Source: Mycolicibacterium goodii
GTDB taxonomy: Bacteria; Actinomycetota; Actinomycetes; Mycobacteriales; Mycobacteriaceae
Direction of reading: 5' to 3'
Assembly: GCF_022370755.2 (NCBI RefSeq)
Contig: NZ_CP092364.2
Coordinates: 1,922,001 to 1,986,000 of the forward strand
Length of the DNA: 64,000 nucleotides
The notes below the pieces were generated by a model. The model made no database searches. It was not told the DNA's origin and was given only the letters and a program-made list of their open reading frames with translations. This document shows positions 20,214 to 29,196 of this stretch, one piece after another. The translations under genes were made by a program, and so were the position numbers. Every line of letters begins with the position of its first letter. Within the stretch, counting starts at the first letter, position 1.

Positions 20214-20633
20214 TCAGCTGCGGTCCAGCAGCTCCGAGGACCCCAGCACGCGCTCGATCCGCACCTCGATGACCACGCGGCGCGGGTTGACCCGCGGGGT
20301 GCGGTACCGCTGCGCATACCTCAGTTCGGCGTCGCGGACGGCGTCCGGATCGGAGCTCACGGTGGCCTTGCCCTCCAGCGACAGCCAGCGCGCGCCGTCG
20401 ACCTGGCTGAGCACCGCGACGCCGCGCTCGGCGGCGTTGACGGCCTTCTGTGATCCGCCCGTGGTGATGACCCGCGCGATGTGGGTCTTGGGATCGAACG
20501 TGAAACCGACGGCCACGACGTGCGGCGACCCGTCCGAGCGCAGGGTGGTCAACATCGCCAGATGACGTTCGGTGAGGAACGCCAGCGCGTCGGTGGTGAG
20601 CCGGGTGGTCGCCTTGCCACGTGATGCAGCCAT
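20214..20633 (-). CDS. F420-dependent biliverdin reductase-like PPOX-fold protein
   Basis: A 139-residue split-barrel protein of the PPOX/FDOR-B type, resembling Rv2074, which reduces biliverdin-IX-alpha with F420H2. Visible family marks are [20 protein letters not shown] (first strands), [14 protein letters not shown] (F420 phosphate region) and the C-terminal [19 protein letters not shown] 20633 gives MAASRG; TTG 20636 in the same frame is an alternative. The start is only 35 bases from the divergent short-chain dehydrogenase. The same adjacency (Rv2074 beside Rv2073c-cobL-cobM-cobK) occurs in M. tuberculosis. Confidence 0.82.
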   Translation of the reverse strand: MAASRGKATTRLTTDALAFLTERHLAMLTTLRSDGSPHVVAVGFTFDPKTHIARVITTGGSQKAVNAAERGVAVLSQVDGARWLSLEGKATVSSDPDAVRDAELRYAQRYRTPRVNPRRVVIEVRIERVLGSSELLDRS

Positions 20634-20655
20634 CAACCTCCACGCTAGCGCAGGT

Positions 20656-20661
20656 CATAAT
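20656..20661 (+). promoter_or_regulatory. Leaderless -10 element of the SDR-cobLMK operon
   Basis: CATAAT seven bases before GTG 20669. It is close to the TATAAT consensus and lies in the 35-base divergent gap. Confidence 0.5.
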
Positions 20662-20668
20662 CGCTGCT

Positions 20669-21439
20669 GTGAAAGACACGGCTGACACGGATCGTCGTGT
20701 CGTTGTCATATTCGGCGGACGCAGCGAAATCGGCACCGAACTGGCCGTTCGCCTCGCCCGGGGCAACACGGTGGTGCTTGCCGCGCGGCGTGCGCACCAG
20801 CTCGAACCCCAGGTCGCCGCGATCCGCGGCGCGGGTGCGGCCGCAGTGCACACCTGCGAGTTCGACGCCGACGACCCAGATGACAACTCCGCGGGACACG
20901 CTCAGCTGCTCGACGCGTTCGAATCCGCGCACGGCCCGATCGACACCGCGGTGCTCGCGTTCGGGGTGCTGGGGGACCAGGCCCGCGCCGAGGCGGACGC
21001 CGCGCACGCGGTTGCCGTCGTGCACACCGACTATGTCGCACACGTGGGGTTGCTCACCGAACTCGCCCGGCGCATGCGCGCAGCCGGCCACGGCAGGCTC
21101 GTGGTGTTCTCGTCGATCGCCGGCGCGCGTGTGCGCCGCGCCAACTACGTCTACGGTTCGGCCAAGGCGGGGCTCGACGGGTTTGCCTGCGGCCTGGCCG
21201 ACGCGCTGCACGGCACTGGCGTTCAGGTGCTGATCGTGCGGCCCGGCTTCGTCATCGGCCACATGACCGAGGGCATGGAACCCGCCCCGTTCGCCAGCAC
21301 GCCCGCTCAGGTCGCCGACGCGGCCGCCAAGGCGCTCGCACGGGGCAAGCGCACCGTATGGGTGCCGTGGGTCATCCGTCCCATGGCCTTCATGACGAGG
21401 TTTGTGCCGCAGTTCGTGTGGCGCAGGATGCCGCGATGA
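20669..21439 (+). CDS. Short-chain dehydrogenase/reductase heading the cobLMK operon
   Basis: A 256-residue SDR. The NAD(P)-binding turn is variant (VVVIFGGRSEIGTELA in place of TGxxxGIG), the active-site serine is in VVFSSIAGARVRRANY, and the catalytic Tyr-x-x-x-Lys is YGSAKAG. The substrate is unknown; the form is close to decaprenyl-phosphoryl-ketoribose-reductase-like SDRs. Its stop overlaps the cobL ATG (ATGA), so it is co-translated with three cobalamin genes, an order kept in M. tuberculosis (Rv2073c), although no cobalamin step is known to need it. GTG 20669 is preferred to in-frame codons at 20621 that overlap the divergent gene. Confidence 0.85.
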   Translation: MKDTADTDRRVVVIFGGRSEIGTELAVRLARGNTVVLAARRAHQLEPQVAAIRGAGAAAVHTCEFDADDPDDNSAGHAQLLDAFESAHGPIDTAVLAFGVLGDQARAEADAAHAVAVVHTDYVAHVGLLTELARRMRAAGHGRLVVFSSIAGARVRRANYVYGSAKAGLDGFACGLADALHGTGVQVLIVRPGFVIGHMTEGMEPAPFASTPAQVADAAAKALARGKRTVWVPWVIRPMAFMTRFVPQFVWRRMPR

Positions 21440-22617
21440 TGATCATCGTGGTCGGCATCGGCGCGGACGGCATGGCGGGGCTGTCGGCGGTCTCACGTGA
21501 CGAACTGGCGCGGGCCACCGTCGTGTACGGCGCTCCGCGGCAACTGGCGCTGCTCGACGGCACCGTCACCGGCGAGCGGCGCGAATGGCCGTCGCCGATG
21601 CTGCCCGCCCTGCCGACACTGTTCGACGACATCAGCGGTGACGTGCATGTGGTGGCCAGCGGGGACCCGCTGTGCCACGGTGTCGGCGCCACGCTGATCC
21701 GGCTGTTCGGCGCGCACCGCGTGCGGGTGCTGCCGCACGTGTCGAGCGTGACGTTGGCGTGCGCGCGGATGGGCTGGACGGTGCCCGACACCGAGGTGAT
21801 CAGCGTGGTCACCGCGCCGCCGCACACCGCGGTGCGCCGAGGTGGCCGCGCGGTCGTGCTGTCGCGTGACGCGTCGACCCCCACCGATCTGGCGCGTCTG
21901 CTCACCGAATCGGGTCGCGGCGACTCCGAGTTCACGGTGCTCGAGCAGTTGGGTGGCCCCGGTGAGCGCCGCCACGACAGCACCGCGTCCGGCTGGCTCG
22001 CCGGAGCGCCTTCCGGCATCGACGATCTCAACGTCATCGCGGTCACCTACCGGCCCGACGCCCGCAGGGCCCACGCGTTACCCGACGACGAATTCGGCCA
22101 CGACGGACAGATCACCAAACAGTCCATACGTGCCGTCACGCTGGCCGCACTGGGGCCGCGACCGGGTGAGCTGCTGTGGGACGTCGGCTCGGGTTCTGGC
22201 AGCATCGCGATCGAATGGTGCCGCAGCGCACCGGGTTGCACGGCGGTGGCGTTCGAGCGCGACGAGCAGCGGCGCAACCGCATCCGCGAAAACGTCGAGG
22301 CGTTCGGTGTCCGCGTCGAGTTGCGCGGCGCGGCACCCGAGTGCTTCGACGGCGCGTGCGATCCGGCCGCGATCTTCATCGGTGGCGGCGTGACCCGGCC
22401 CGGCATGCTCGACGCCTGCTTCGGTCGGCTCGCGGCAGGCGGCAGGCTTGTGGTCAACGCGGTGACGGTCGAATCCGAAGCCGTTGTCGCCCAGTGGTAT
22501 TCACAGAAAGGTGGCGAGTTGCGGCGCTATCAGCACTATCAGGGTGGACCGGTCGGCGGGTTCACCGCGTGGCGGCCGGCGCTACCGGTGACCCAGTGGT
22601 CGGTGGTCAAGGCATGA
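21436..22617 (+). CDS. cobL: Precorrin-6B C5,15-methyltransferase CobL (CbiE-CbiT fusion)
   Basis: A 393-residue bifunctional enzyme. Residues 1 to about 200 are a tetrapyrrole methylase domain (VVGIGADGMAGLS, VVASGDPLCHGVGATL) and residues about 210-390 a class I SAM methyltransferase (LLWDVGSGSGSIAIEW, IFIGGGVTRPGML). It methylates C5 and C15 of precorrin-6B and decarboxylates the C12 acetate in aerobic cobalamin synthesis. ATG 21436 overlaps the SDR stop; ATG 21439 is an equal alternative. The TGA overlaps the cobM ATG. Confidence 0.96.
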   Translation: MMIIVVGIGADGMAGLSAVSRDELARATVVYGAPRQLALLDGTVTGERREWPSPMLPALPTLFDDISGDVHVVASGDPLCHGVGATLIRLFGAHRVRVLPHVSSVTLACARMGWTVPDTEVISVVTAPPHTAVRRGGRAVVLSRDASTPTDLARLLTESGRGDSEFTVLEQLGGPGERRHDSTASGWLAGAPSGIDDLNVIAVTYRPDARRAHALPDDEFGHDGQITKQSIRAVTLAALGPRPGELLWDVGSGSGSIAIEWCRSAPGCTAVAFERDEQRRNRIRENVEAFGVRVELRGAAPECFDGACDPAAIFIGGGVTRPGMLDACFGRLAAGGRLVVNAVTVESEAVVAQWYSQKGGELRRYQHYQGGPVGGFTAWRPALPVTQWSVVKA

Positions 22618-23369
22618 CGGTCTACTTCATCGGCGCGGGTCCGGGTGCGGCCGACCTCATCACCGTGCGCGGACAGCGGCTGCTGCGCAGCTGCCCGGTA
22701 TGCCTGTACGCCGGGTCGATCATGCCCGACGATCTGCTGGCGTTGTGCCCACCGGACGCCAAGGTGATCGACACCGGGCCGTTGAACCTCGATCAGATCA
22801 TCGACGAACTCGTCGCGGCCGACAACGCCGGGCTGGACGTCGCGCGGCTGCATTCGGGGGACCCGTCGATCTACAGCGCGCTGGCCGAACAGTGCCGCAG
22901 ACTCGACGCGCACGGCATCGGTTACGAGATCGTGCCGGGTGTGCCCGCGTTCGCCGCGGTCGCGGCGGCGTTGGGCCGCGAGCTCACCGTGCCGGGGGTC
23001 GCACAGACGGTCACCTTGAGCCGGGTCGCGACGCTCTCGACCGCGATGCCCGAGGGTGAGGATCTGCGCACGCTGTCGGCGCCGGGGGCGACGTTGGTGC
23101 TGCACCTGGCCGCCGCGCAGATCGACAAGATCGTCCCGCAGCTGCTCGATGGCGGCTACCGCCCCGAAACGCCGTGTGCGGTGGTGGCCTTCGCGAGCTG
23201 GCCGCAGGAGGTGGTGCTGCGCGGCACGCTGGCCGACATCGCCGAACAGATGCATACCGCCGAGGTGACCCGCACCGCGGTGATCGTGGTGGGTGATGTG
23301 CTGGCCGCCGAGGGGTTCACCGACAGTTACCTGTACTCGCCCGCGCGGCGCCGGGGCAGCAGGCATTGA
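22614..23369 (+). CDS. cobM: Precorrin-4 C11-methyltransferase CobM
   Basis: A 251-residue tetrapyrrole methylase that converts precorrin-4 to precorrin-5. The N-terminal VYFIGAGPGAADLITVRG SAM loop, LYAGSIMPDDLL, ARLHSGDPSIYSALAEQ and YEIVPGVPAFAAVAAALG are all family hallmarks. ATG 22614 overlaps the cobL stop (ATGA). Its last codons and TGA lie in the first unit of a decamer repeat that spans the gap to cobK. Confidence 0.96.
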   Translation: MTVYFIGAGPGAADLITVRGQRLLRSCPVCLYAGSIMPDDLLALCPPDAKVIDTGPLNLDQIIDELVAADNAGLDVARLHSGDPSIYSALAEQCRRLDAHGIGYEIVPGVPAFAAVAAALGRELTVPGVAQTVTLSRVATLSTAMPEGEDLRTLSAPGATLVLHLAAAQIDKIVPQLLDGGYRPETPCAVVAFASWPQEVVLRGTLADIAEQMHTAEVTRTAVIVVGDVLAAEGFTDSYLYSPARRRGSRH

Positions 23370-23410
23370 CCGGCATCGACCGGCATCGACAGGCATCGAC
23401 AGGCACTGAG
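23361..23410 (+). repeat. Five tandem 10-bp units between cobM and cobK
   Basis: Units (A/C)GGCATCGAC at 23361, 23371, 23381, 23391 and 23401; the middle three match exactly apart from the first base, while the first and last are degenerate. The repeat carries the end of cobM (TGA 23367-23369) and the leader of cobK. A 10-bp unit would change the cobM-cobK spacing, not the cobK reading frame from its ATG. Confidence 0.85.
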
Positions 23411-23413
23411 GCG

Positions 23414-24142
23414 ATGAGGGTTCTGCTGCTCGGGGGCACCGGAGAGGCCCGTGCGCTGGCGGCCGCGCTGCACCCCGGCGTCGACGTGATCAGCTCACTG
23501 GCCGGCCGGGTCCCCGACCCGGCACTTCCCGTCGGGCCGGTCCGCGTCGGCGGCTTCGGCGGTGTCGAGGGGATGCGACGCTGGCTGCGCGACGAGAAGA
23601 TCGACGCGGTGGTCGACGCGACGCACCCGTTCGCCGCGACCATCACCGCGCACGCCGCGCAGGTGTGCGCCGAGCTGGGGCTGCCGCACCTCGTGCTGGC
23701 GCGACCCGCGTGGTCGCCGGGCGAGGCGATCGTGGTGGCCTCGGACACCGAGGCCGCCGAAGTCGTGGTGCGGCACGGGTTCTCGCGCGTGTTCCTGACC
23801 ACCGGGCGTTCCGGGACCACGGCGTTCCGCGGCGTCGACGCGTGGTTCCTGATCCGTGCGGTCACCGAACCCGATGCGGACACCCTTCCTGCGCGCCACG
23901 AACTGCTGCTGTCGCGCGGGCCCTACCGTTACGAAGGGGAGTTGGCGCTGTTGCGCGAACACCGCATCGACGCCCTGGTCACCAAGAACAGCGGCGGCGA
24001 CATGACGCAGCCCAAGCTGGAGGCCGCGGCGACGGCCGGCGTGGCGGTCATCATGGTGGACCGCCCGCCGCTGCCTGCCGGGGTGCACAGCGTGACCAGC
24101 GTCGAGCAGGCCCGTGACTGGGTCATTTCGCTGTGTCGATGA
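23414..24142 (+). CDS. cobK: Precorrin-6A reductase CobK
   Basis: A 242-residue NADPH-dependent reductase producing precorrin-6B. MRVLLLGGTGEARALAAAL is the nucleotide-binding start, followed by DAVVDATHPFAATITAHAAQ, FLTTGRSG and DALVTKNSGG, all typical. ATG 23414 gives the same start as M. tuberculosis CobK; an in-frame TTG at 23366 would overlap the cobM stop but add 16 repeat-encoded residues. Its last 20 bases overlap the end of the convergent phosphotransferase gene, so the two mRNAs are complementary at their 3' ends. Confidence 0.95.
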   Translation: MRVLLLGGTGEARALAAALHPGVDVISSLAGRVPDPALPVGPVRVGGFGGVEGMRRWLRDEKIDAVVDATHPFAATITAHAAQVCAELGLPHLVLARPAWSPGEAIVVASDTEAAEVVVRHGFSRVFLTTGRSGTTAFRGVDAWFLIRAVTEPDADTLPARHELLLSRGPYRYEGELALLREHRIDALVTKNSGGDMTQPKLEAAATAGVAVIMVDRPPLPAGVHSVTSVEQARDWVISLCR

Positions 24143-25190
24143 GTTCGAGGGTGCCCAGTTCGCGGATGGCCTGACAGCCGCGCTGCGCCATCACCACCAT
24201 CATGTCGTCGCCGCGGTCGGTCGACGACGCGAACGCGCAGCCCAGCACCGTGATCAGTGGCGCCTGCAGCATGCCCAGACGGTAATCGCGCCAACACATC
24301 TCACGGTCATAGTCGATGACGCCGTGGGCCAGCAGGGTGCGGTGGTATTCGTCGACCAGATCCTGTTCGGCCGCCGCGCGATCGGACGGGGCCAGGCTCG
24401 TCGCGGTGAAATACGCGAGGTCGCGCGCGGGTAGGCCCGAGCCCAGGGTCTGCCAGTCCACCACCGTGACGCGCGTGCGGTCGGGGTCGAACAGCAGGTT
24501 GTCGAGCCGGAAGTCGCCGTGCAGCACCGCGAACCGGTCCGGTTCGGACAACAGCCACGGGGTCGCAACGGCCATTGCCGCGGTGAGCGTTTCGCGGTCC
24601 TCGGCGCTGAGCCGGTCACCCAGTTTGTCGAGGGTGATGTCGGCGGCCATCCTGGCGACGTCGCCGAAGCCTCTCGCCGAATCCGGTTCCGGCTTGGGCA
24701 TCGCGACGCCGGGGAAGTCGGCCCACTGCGGGTCACACCACGTGGGGCCGTGCAGTTCGGCGAGAGCGCGCACGGCCAGCGCCGCCTCGGCCACCGAGCA
24801 TCCGGCGATCTGATCACCCTGTTCGGCCGGTGCCATGTCGGCCAGCAGTAGCACGAAATCGGCTCCCTCACCGGCGATCTCGCAGTGATAGCAGTGGGGG
24901 ACCGGGATCCGCACCCGCCCGGCGAGATTGGTGTAGAACGCGTGCTCGGACCGGTAGCCGATCGCGACGCGGTCGCGCACCGCGTCGTCCTGCGACGGCA
25001 GCTTGATCGCGAAGGTCGAGGGCAGTCGGGTTGTCCCGGCGTATGTCACGGAGACCCGGTACGTGGCGCCGGTCTGTCCGGTCCCGATGGGTTCGGTGGC
25101 GGCCGTGGCGACCTCGGTGCCCAACACGTCCGACAACCACGAGGCCGTGACGTCGGCCGGACGGCGCGGGATCGACACCGCCGCGGTCAC
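24123..25190 (-). CDS. Phosphotransferase-family (APH-like kinase) protein
   Basis: A 355-residue protein of the aminoglycoside phosphotransferase/ACAD10-like fold. The N-lobe lysine is in FAIKLPSQ, the catalytic loop is VLHGDFRLDNLLF and the metal-binding motif is VVDWQTLGSG. No substrate is known; such mycobacterial proteins are usually linked to lipid or acyl-CoA metabolism rather than drug resistance. GTG 25190 overlaps the stop of the tetR gene (GTGA), so the pair forms an operon. It is a paralogue of the N-terminal half of the fusion protein at 54795; both promoters share a TGACA-N3-GTCA dyad. Confidence 0.82.
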   Translation of the reverse strand: MTAAVSIPRRPADVTASWLSDVLGTEVATAATEPIGTGQTGATYRVSVTYAGTTRLPSTFAIKLPSQDDAVRDRVAIGYRSEHAFYTNLAGRVRIPVPHCYHCEIAGEGADFVLLLADMAPAEQGDQIAGCSVAEAALAVRALAELHGPTWCDPQWADFPGVAMPKPEPDSARGFGDVARMAADITLDKLGDRLSAEDRETLTAAMAVATPWLLSEPDRFAVLHGDFRLDNLLFDPDRTRVTVVDWQTLGSGLPARDLAYFTATSLAPSDRAAAEQDLVDEYHRTLLAHGVIDYDREMCWRDYRLGMLQAPLITVLGCAFASSTDRGDDMMVVMAQRGCQAIRELGTLELIDTAK

Positions 25191-25831
25191 CGCGTCTGCC
25201 CGGATTCGCCCGCGTAGATCGCGCCCATCCACATCGCTTCCGCACCTTCCAGTAGTTGGCTGCGGGTCAGCGGCCCGCCGATGATCAGTCGCTCCACCAG
25301 TCGGTCGTTGAACTCCATCAGCAGGGAGGCCAGCACGTGCGGATCGACACCGTCGGGGGCGCGGCCACTTTCGCGCTCGGCGGTGATCACCGCGGACACC
25401 GTCGGCACGAACGACTCTCGTGCCGCCTCCCACATGTCGCGGACCGCGCCGCTGGCGCCGCGGGCCTCCAGCATTGCCCGGAACAGGTAGCGGTGATCCT
25501 CGGCGGTCTGCAGCACCGCGTCGAGGGTGGCGTGGATACGGTCGCGCGGTGGGCGGCTGAGATCGGCCAGGATGGTGTTGGCCGCCAGCAGCGCCTCGTG
25601 CATGGGTTCGAGCAGCGCGGCCACGGCCGCGGCCTTGTTCTCGAAGTAGAAGTAGAACGCCGAGCGGCCGACCCCGGCCTGCCGGGCGACCTCGGCGATG
25701 TTCAGCGCGTCGAAACCCGTTTTCCGGAGGTGCTCGTTGAGCGCCTCCAGGATCGCGGTGCGTCGTCGGTCGCTGCGTTGCGGCTGTCGACGGTCGATCG
25801 CCGACCGCACCGGTGCGTGCGGGTGTGCCAC
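25187..25831 (-). CDS. TetR-family transcriptional regulator
   Basis: A 214-residue TetR repressor. The N-terminal helix-turn-helix is clear (RRRTAILEALNEHLRKTGFDALNIAEVARQAGVGRSAFYFYFENKAAAVAALL); the C-terminal ligand domain is helical and unassigned. I start at GTG 25831 because a good -35/-10 promoter (TTGACT-N17-TAGTGT) lies upstream and its -10 falls downstream of the only longer alternative, TTG 25885. A dyad covering the -35 suggests autorepression. It is coupled to the phosphotransferase gene, its likely target. Confidence 0.85.
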   Translation of the reverse strand: MAHPHAPVRSAIDRRQPQRSDRRRTAILEALNEHLRKTGFDALNIAEVARQAGVGRSAFYFYFENKAAAVAALLEPMHEALLAANTILADLSRPPRDRIHATLDAVLQTAEDHRYLFRAMLEARGASGAVRDMWEAARESFVPTVSAVITAERESGRAPDGVDPHVLASLLMEFNDRLVERLIIGGPLTRSQLLEGAEAMWMGAIYAGESGQTR

Positions 25832-25863
25832 GTGTCTCCCATTCTCAGATGGTGTGACGCCGG

Positions 25864-25892
25864 ACACTAATCCCGTTTCTGACAACAGTCAA
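25864..25892 (-). promoter_or_regulatory. Promoter of the tetR-phosphotransferase operon
   Basis: On the minus strand, -35 TTGACT (25892-25887) and -10 TAGTGT (25869-25864) are separated by exactly 17 bases, the best sigma-A-type promoter in the window. Confidence 0.65.
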
Positions 25893-25900
25893 TGATTGTC
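25880..25900. promoter_or_regulatory. Candidate TetR operator
   Basis: Two nested dyads overlap the -35: TGAC-N4-GTCA (TGACAACAGTCA, 25880-25891) and GACAA-N10-TTGTC (25881-25900). The first form recurs at 54751-54762 before a related gene. Confidence 0.5.
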
Positions 25901-25908
25901 GACGCGAG

Positions 25909-27435
25909 TCAGCCAGGGTAGGTGCGCGGGGTGAAGACGCGATCCTCCGAGGCGTCGTCGACCGCCGCGCTGTACCACTGGGTCTGCGACGACCCGATGA
26001 TCAGCAGGCAACGCATGTCGACCTCGGCGGGATCGAGATCGGCCAGACGCACCACCCGCACGCTCTCGCCGTCACCCGGCGTCGCTCCGGACACCGCCCG
26101 TCCGATGATCACCGGCGTGCTCGGATCGCGGTGCTCCAGCAGCAGTTCGCGCATGGCACCCACCTGCCATGTGCGGGTCTTGGACGCCGGGTTGTAGATC
26201 GCGAGCACCAGATCGGCCTTGGCGGCTGCCCTGAGACGCTCGACGATCACGTCCCACGGCTTGAGCCGGTCGGACAGCGAGATCACCGCGTAGTCGTGTC
26301 CGAGCGGTGCGCCGACGCGGCTGGCCACGGCTTGGGCGGCGGTCATGGCCGGGATCACCCGGACCTCGACACCGGGCCACTGCTTGGCCTCTTCGAGTAC
26401 CGCCGTGGCCATCGCGAACACCCCCGGATCGCCCGAGGACACCACCGCCACCGCGTGACCCTGCTGGGCCAGCGTGCACGCCAGCCTGGCGCGCTCGGGC
26501 TCGTCGGTGTTGTCGCTGGGGTGGTGGCGCTGTCCGGGCCGCAGACCGACGCGGTCGAGGTAGGGGCCGTAGCCGATGAGATCGGTCGCCGCGGCCAGTT
26601 CGCGCCGGCTCTGCGGCGTCATCCAGTCGTGGTCACCGGGGCCGAGGCCCACGACGACCACGCTGCCACGCTCACGGCGCTGTTCCTGCAGCTGCCTGCC
26701 GCCCGGAACCATGGTCAGCGAGAAGTAGGGGACCTTGGCGGCCTCCATCTCGCCTGCCCGCGTCACCTTCTGCCGGTCGGTGCTCGCCCGCTCGACGTAG
26801 TACGCGTCGTCCAGTCGACCGGTCGCCGAAAGTGCCTCGCGCACACGGATATACGATCGGCCCAGCTTCATCACCACCGCGGCGTCGGTGTCGGCCAGGC
26901 GACGCTTGAGCTCGTCGGCGGGCAGTGTGCCCGGCAGGATCGTGAGAACCTCGTCGCCCTGCACCAGCGGCGTGCCCGTTGCGGCCGACGCGGCGCTCAC
27001 CGACGTCACGCCGGGCACGATCACGGCGTCGAACCGCTGCGTGAGCCGCGTGTGCATGTGCATGTAGGAGCTGTAGAACAGCGGGTCGCCCTCGGCCAGC
27101 AGCGCCACGTCGCGGCCGGCCTGGAGGTGCGCCGCGATGCGCTCGGCGGCCTCGGCGTAGAAGTCCTCCATCGCGCCGGCGTAGCCGCCGGGATGATCGG
27201 TGGTCTCGGTGGTGACGGGGTAGACGAGGTGCTCCTCGATCTGCCCCGGCCGCAGGTAGGGTTCGGCGATGCCGCGCGCGATGCTCCGGCCGTGCCGGGC
27301 GCTGTGGTAGGCCACCACGTCGGCCGCACCGATCACCCGGGCGGCCTTGACCGTCACCAGTTCGGGGTCGCCGGGCCCCAGCCCGACGCCGTACAGCGTG
27401 CCTCGTTCCTGGGTGCCTCGTTTTGTCTCCGTCAT
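25909..27435 (-). CDS. cobIJ: Fused precorrin-2 C20- / precorrin-3B C17-methyltransferase CobIJ
   Basis: A 508-residue fusion of two tetrapyrrole methylases. The CobI half (about 1-250) begins with [18 protein letters not shown] and has [20 protein letters not shown]; the CobJ half (about 258-508) begins with [18 protein letters not shown] and has [16 protein letters not shown] and [11 protein letters not shown]. It carries out the C20 methylation and, after CobG, the C17 methylation with ring contraction. The same fusion and length occur in M. tuberculosis. ATG 27435 overlaps the cobH stop. Confidence 0.96.
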   Translation of the reverse strand: MTETKRGTQERGTLYGVGLGPGDPELVTVKAARVIGAADVVAYHSARHGRSIARGIAEPYLRPGQIEEHLVYPVTTETTDHPGGYAGAMEDFYAEAAERIAAHLQAGRDVALLAEGDPLFYSSYMHMHTRLTQRFDAVIVPGVTSVSAASAATGTPLVQGDEVLTILPGTLPADELKRRLADTDAAVVMKLGRSYIRVREALSATGRLDDAYYVERASTDRQKVTRAGEMEAAKVPYFSLTMVPGGRQLQEQRRERGSVVVVGLGPGDHDWMTPQSRRELAAATDLIGYGPYLDRVGLRPGQRHHPSDNTDEPERARLACTLAQQGHAVAVVSSGDPGVFAMATAVLEEAKQWPGVEVRVIPAMTAAQAVASRVGAPLGHDYAVISLSDRLKPWDVIVERLRAAAKADLVLAIYNPASKTRTWQVGAMRELLLEHRDPSTPVIIGRAVSGATPGDGESVRVVRLADLDPAEVDMRCLLIIGSSQTQWYSAAVDDASEDRVFTPRTYPG

Positions 27436-28058
27436 TCCCGCTCACTCGCAATCGCATTGACGGCGGCCGCGGCCATCGCGCTGCCGCCGCGCCGTCCGGT
27501 CACCACCAGATAGGACATCCCGCGCGGACGCTCGATCAGCTCCTGCTTGGACTGCGCGGACCCGACGAAGCCGACGGGTCCGCCGAGCACCGCGGCCGGC
27601 GTGGGGGCGCCCTCGTCGAGCAACTCCAGCAATCGGAACAGCGCAGTGGGCGCGTTGCCGATCGCGAGCACCGCACCACCGAGCCGGTCGGCCCACAGAT
27701 CCACGGCGGCCGCCGAGCGCGTGCTGCCCATGCGGGCGGCGAGTTCGGGGGCGCGGCTGTCGGCGACGAGCGAAACCACCTCGTTGTCCGACGGCAGCCG
27801 CGAACGGGTGATCCCGGACGCCACCATCGACGAATCGCACAGGATCGGGGCTCCGGCCGCGAGCGCGGCGTGGGTCCTGGTGACGACGTCGTCGGTGAAT
27901 GCGACATGGTCGGTGACGTCGACCTGGCCGCATGTGTGGATCAGCCGGACCACGACGCGGGAGACGTCGGCGGGGAAGCGGGACAAGTCGGCTTCGGCGC
28001 GGATCGTCGCGAACGACTGCCGATAGATCTCGGCGGCGTCGCGGATGTAGTCAAGCAC
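27432..28058 (-). CDS. cobH: Precorrin-8X methylmutase CobH
   Basis: A 208-residue isomerase that moves the C11 methyl group to C12, giving hydrogenobyrinate. The catalytic histidine is H41 in [32 protein letters not shown] and [19 protein letters not shown] are further signatures. GTG 28058 is the start. It sits nine bases after cobG and overlaps cobIJ by four bases, so cobG-cobH-cobIJ form one operon on the minus strand. Confidence 0.96.
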   Translation of the reverse strand: MLDYIRDAAEIYRQSFATIRAEADLSRFPADVSRVVVRLIHTCGQVDVTDHVAFTDDVVTRTHAALAAGAPILCDSSMVASGITRSRLPSDNEVVSLVADSRAPELAARMGSTRSAAAVDLWADRLGGAVLAIGNAPTALFRLLELLDEGAPTPAAVLGGPVGFVGSAQSKQELIERPRGMSYLVVTGRRGGSAMAAAAVNAIASERE

Positions 28059-28067
28059 CCGCTAACC

Positions 28068-29186
28068 CTACGGGGACGCGATGCGCAGTCGATATCCGTC
28101 CTCGGTGGCGACGAGGACGTCCCCGACCGGAGGGCTTCCGCACGCCCGGTCGCAGCCGACGAAATGCCGGTGGCCGTCTGTGGGGCCGGCCACCGCCGCC
28201 GCGGCGTCGGCCCGCACATCGGTCAGCGACTTCGCACACCCGGGGCTGCCCGTACACGCGCTGACGTCGAGCCATGGCGAGTTCTCGTCGAACACCAGAC
28301 CCATCGGCGCGAGCACCCGCAGCGCGGTGTCGGCGACGCCCTCGTCGAGGTCGAACACCAGCACCGACCGCCACGGGGTGATCGCGATCGGCGCCTCGAT
28401 CGCGGCCAGGAACTGCGCATCCCGGGCCGACAGCACCCCCAGCCGGATCCCGGCACCCAGCGCGACGCGGCCGTCGCGCTGCTCGATCCAGCCCACCGGC
28501 GGTCGCACCGTGGGCGCCCAGCGCCGCCCACCGGGCTCGGCCGCGGCCAGCCCATCGAGCAGCGGTGAGCAGTCCTCGAGTTCGCCGACACGCCAGGCCG
28601 TTCCGCGGGCCGTGGCGAAGCGGCGGGCCACCGTGATCAACGTGGCCACCACCTCGGCACGCGGGATCCGGACCCCGGTGTCGACCCCGCCGAGCAACAA
28701 CGCGCCGGTGTCGGCGTCGAGCATGTGCGCCCCGGCGTCGGGGCCCAGACCGGAGATGTCGCCGCGCCCGTCGTCGAGGCCGAACAGGAACCGTCCCGGC
28801 AACCCGGCCAGTTCCGGTTCGGCCTGGATCGCGGCGTCCAGGTCGGTGACCAGCGCGCGTACGTCGGCGACGCCGCCGGAGCGGCCCGACAACGGAGAGG
28901 CCACGATGTTGCGAACCCGCTCGTGCGTCGGCGACGGCAGCAACCCGGCGTCGGCCAGCGCCGCCGCCACGGCGCCGGTGTCGGTGAGTGCCCGGATCTG
29001 GATGTTGCCGCGTGACGTGAGTTCCATTGCGGGCGAACCGAATTCGCTCGCCACGTGGGCAAGTGCGGCGAGCTGGGACGCGGTGATGACGCCACCGGCG
29101 AGCCGGATGCGTATCAGCGCGCCATCGGCGGCCTGGTGCACGGTCAGTGCGCCGGGGCAGGCATCCTGGTCACGGGTCCGAGTCAT
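28068..29186 (-). CDS. cobG: Precorrin-3B synthase CobG
   Basis: A 372-residue haemoprotein-like monooxygenase of the sulfite/nitrite reductase fold that oxidises precorrin-3A in the aerobic cobalamin pathway. ELTSRGNIQIRAL marks the first substrate-binding repeat. The [4Fe-4S] cysteines are in DVSACTGSPGCAKSL and FVGCDRACGSP. ATG 29186 is chosen because a TAGAAT hexamer places the transcript start downstream of the alternative ATG 29198. The start codon lies in the centre of a perfect 23-base dyad. It heads cobG-cobH-cobIJ. Confidence 0.93.
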   Translation of the reverse strand: MTRTRDQDACPGALTVHQAADGALIRIRLAGGVITASQLAALAHVASEFGSPAMELTSRGNIQIRALTDTGAVAAALADAGLLPSPTHERVRNIVASPLSGRSGGVADVRALVTDLDAAIQAEPELAGLPGRFLFGLDDGRGDISGLGPDAGAHMLDADTGALLLGGVDTGVRIPRAEVVATLITVARRFATARGTAWRVGELEDCSPLLDGLAAAEPGGRRWAPTVRPPVGWIEQRDGRVALGAGIRLGVLSARDAQFLAAIEAPIAITPWRSVLVFDLDEGVADTALRVLAPMGLVFDENSPWLDVSACTGSPGCAKSLTDVRADAAAAVAGPTDGHRHFVGCDRACGSPPVGDVLVATEDGYRLRIASP

Positions 29187-29196
29187 ACTCGGACCC
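29174..29196. promoter_or_regulatory. Perfect 10+3+10 dyad over the cobG start
   Basis: GGGTCCGAGT (29174-29183), CAT, ACTCGGACCC (29187-29196). The three-base centre is the cobG start codon read on the minus strand. It may be an operator just downstream of the -10, or an RNA hairpin hiding the start. Confidence 0.6.

Noticed and set aside
24123..25190. Aminoglycoside resistance gene
   Set aside because: Only the kinase fold is shared; such mycobacterial proteins are generally of lipid-linked or unknown function.
25832..25885. TTG 25885 as the TetR start
   Set aside because: It lies upstream of the -10 hexamer of the likely promoter, so it would not be in the mRNA.
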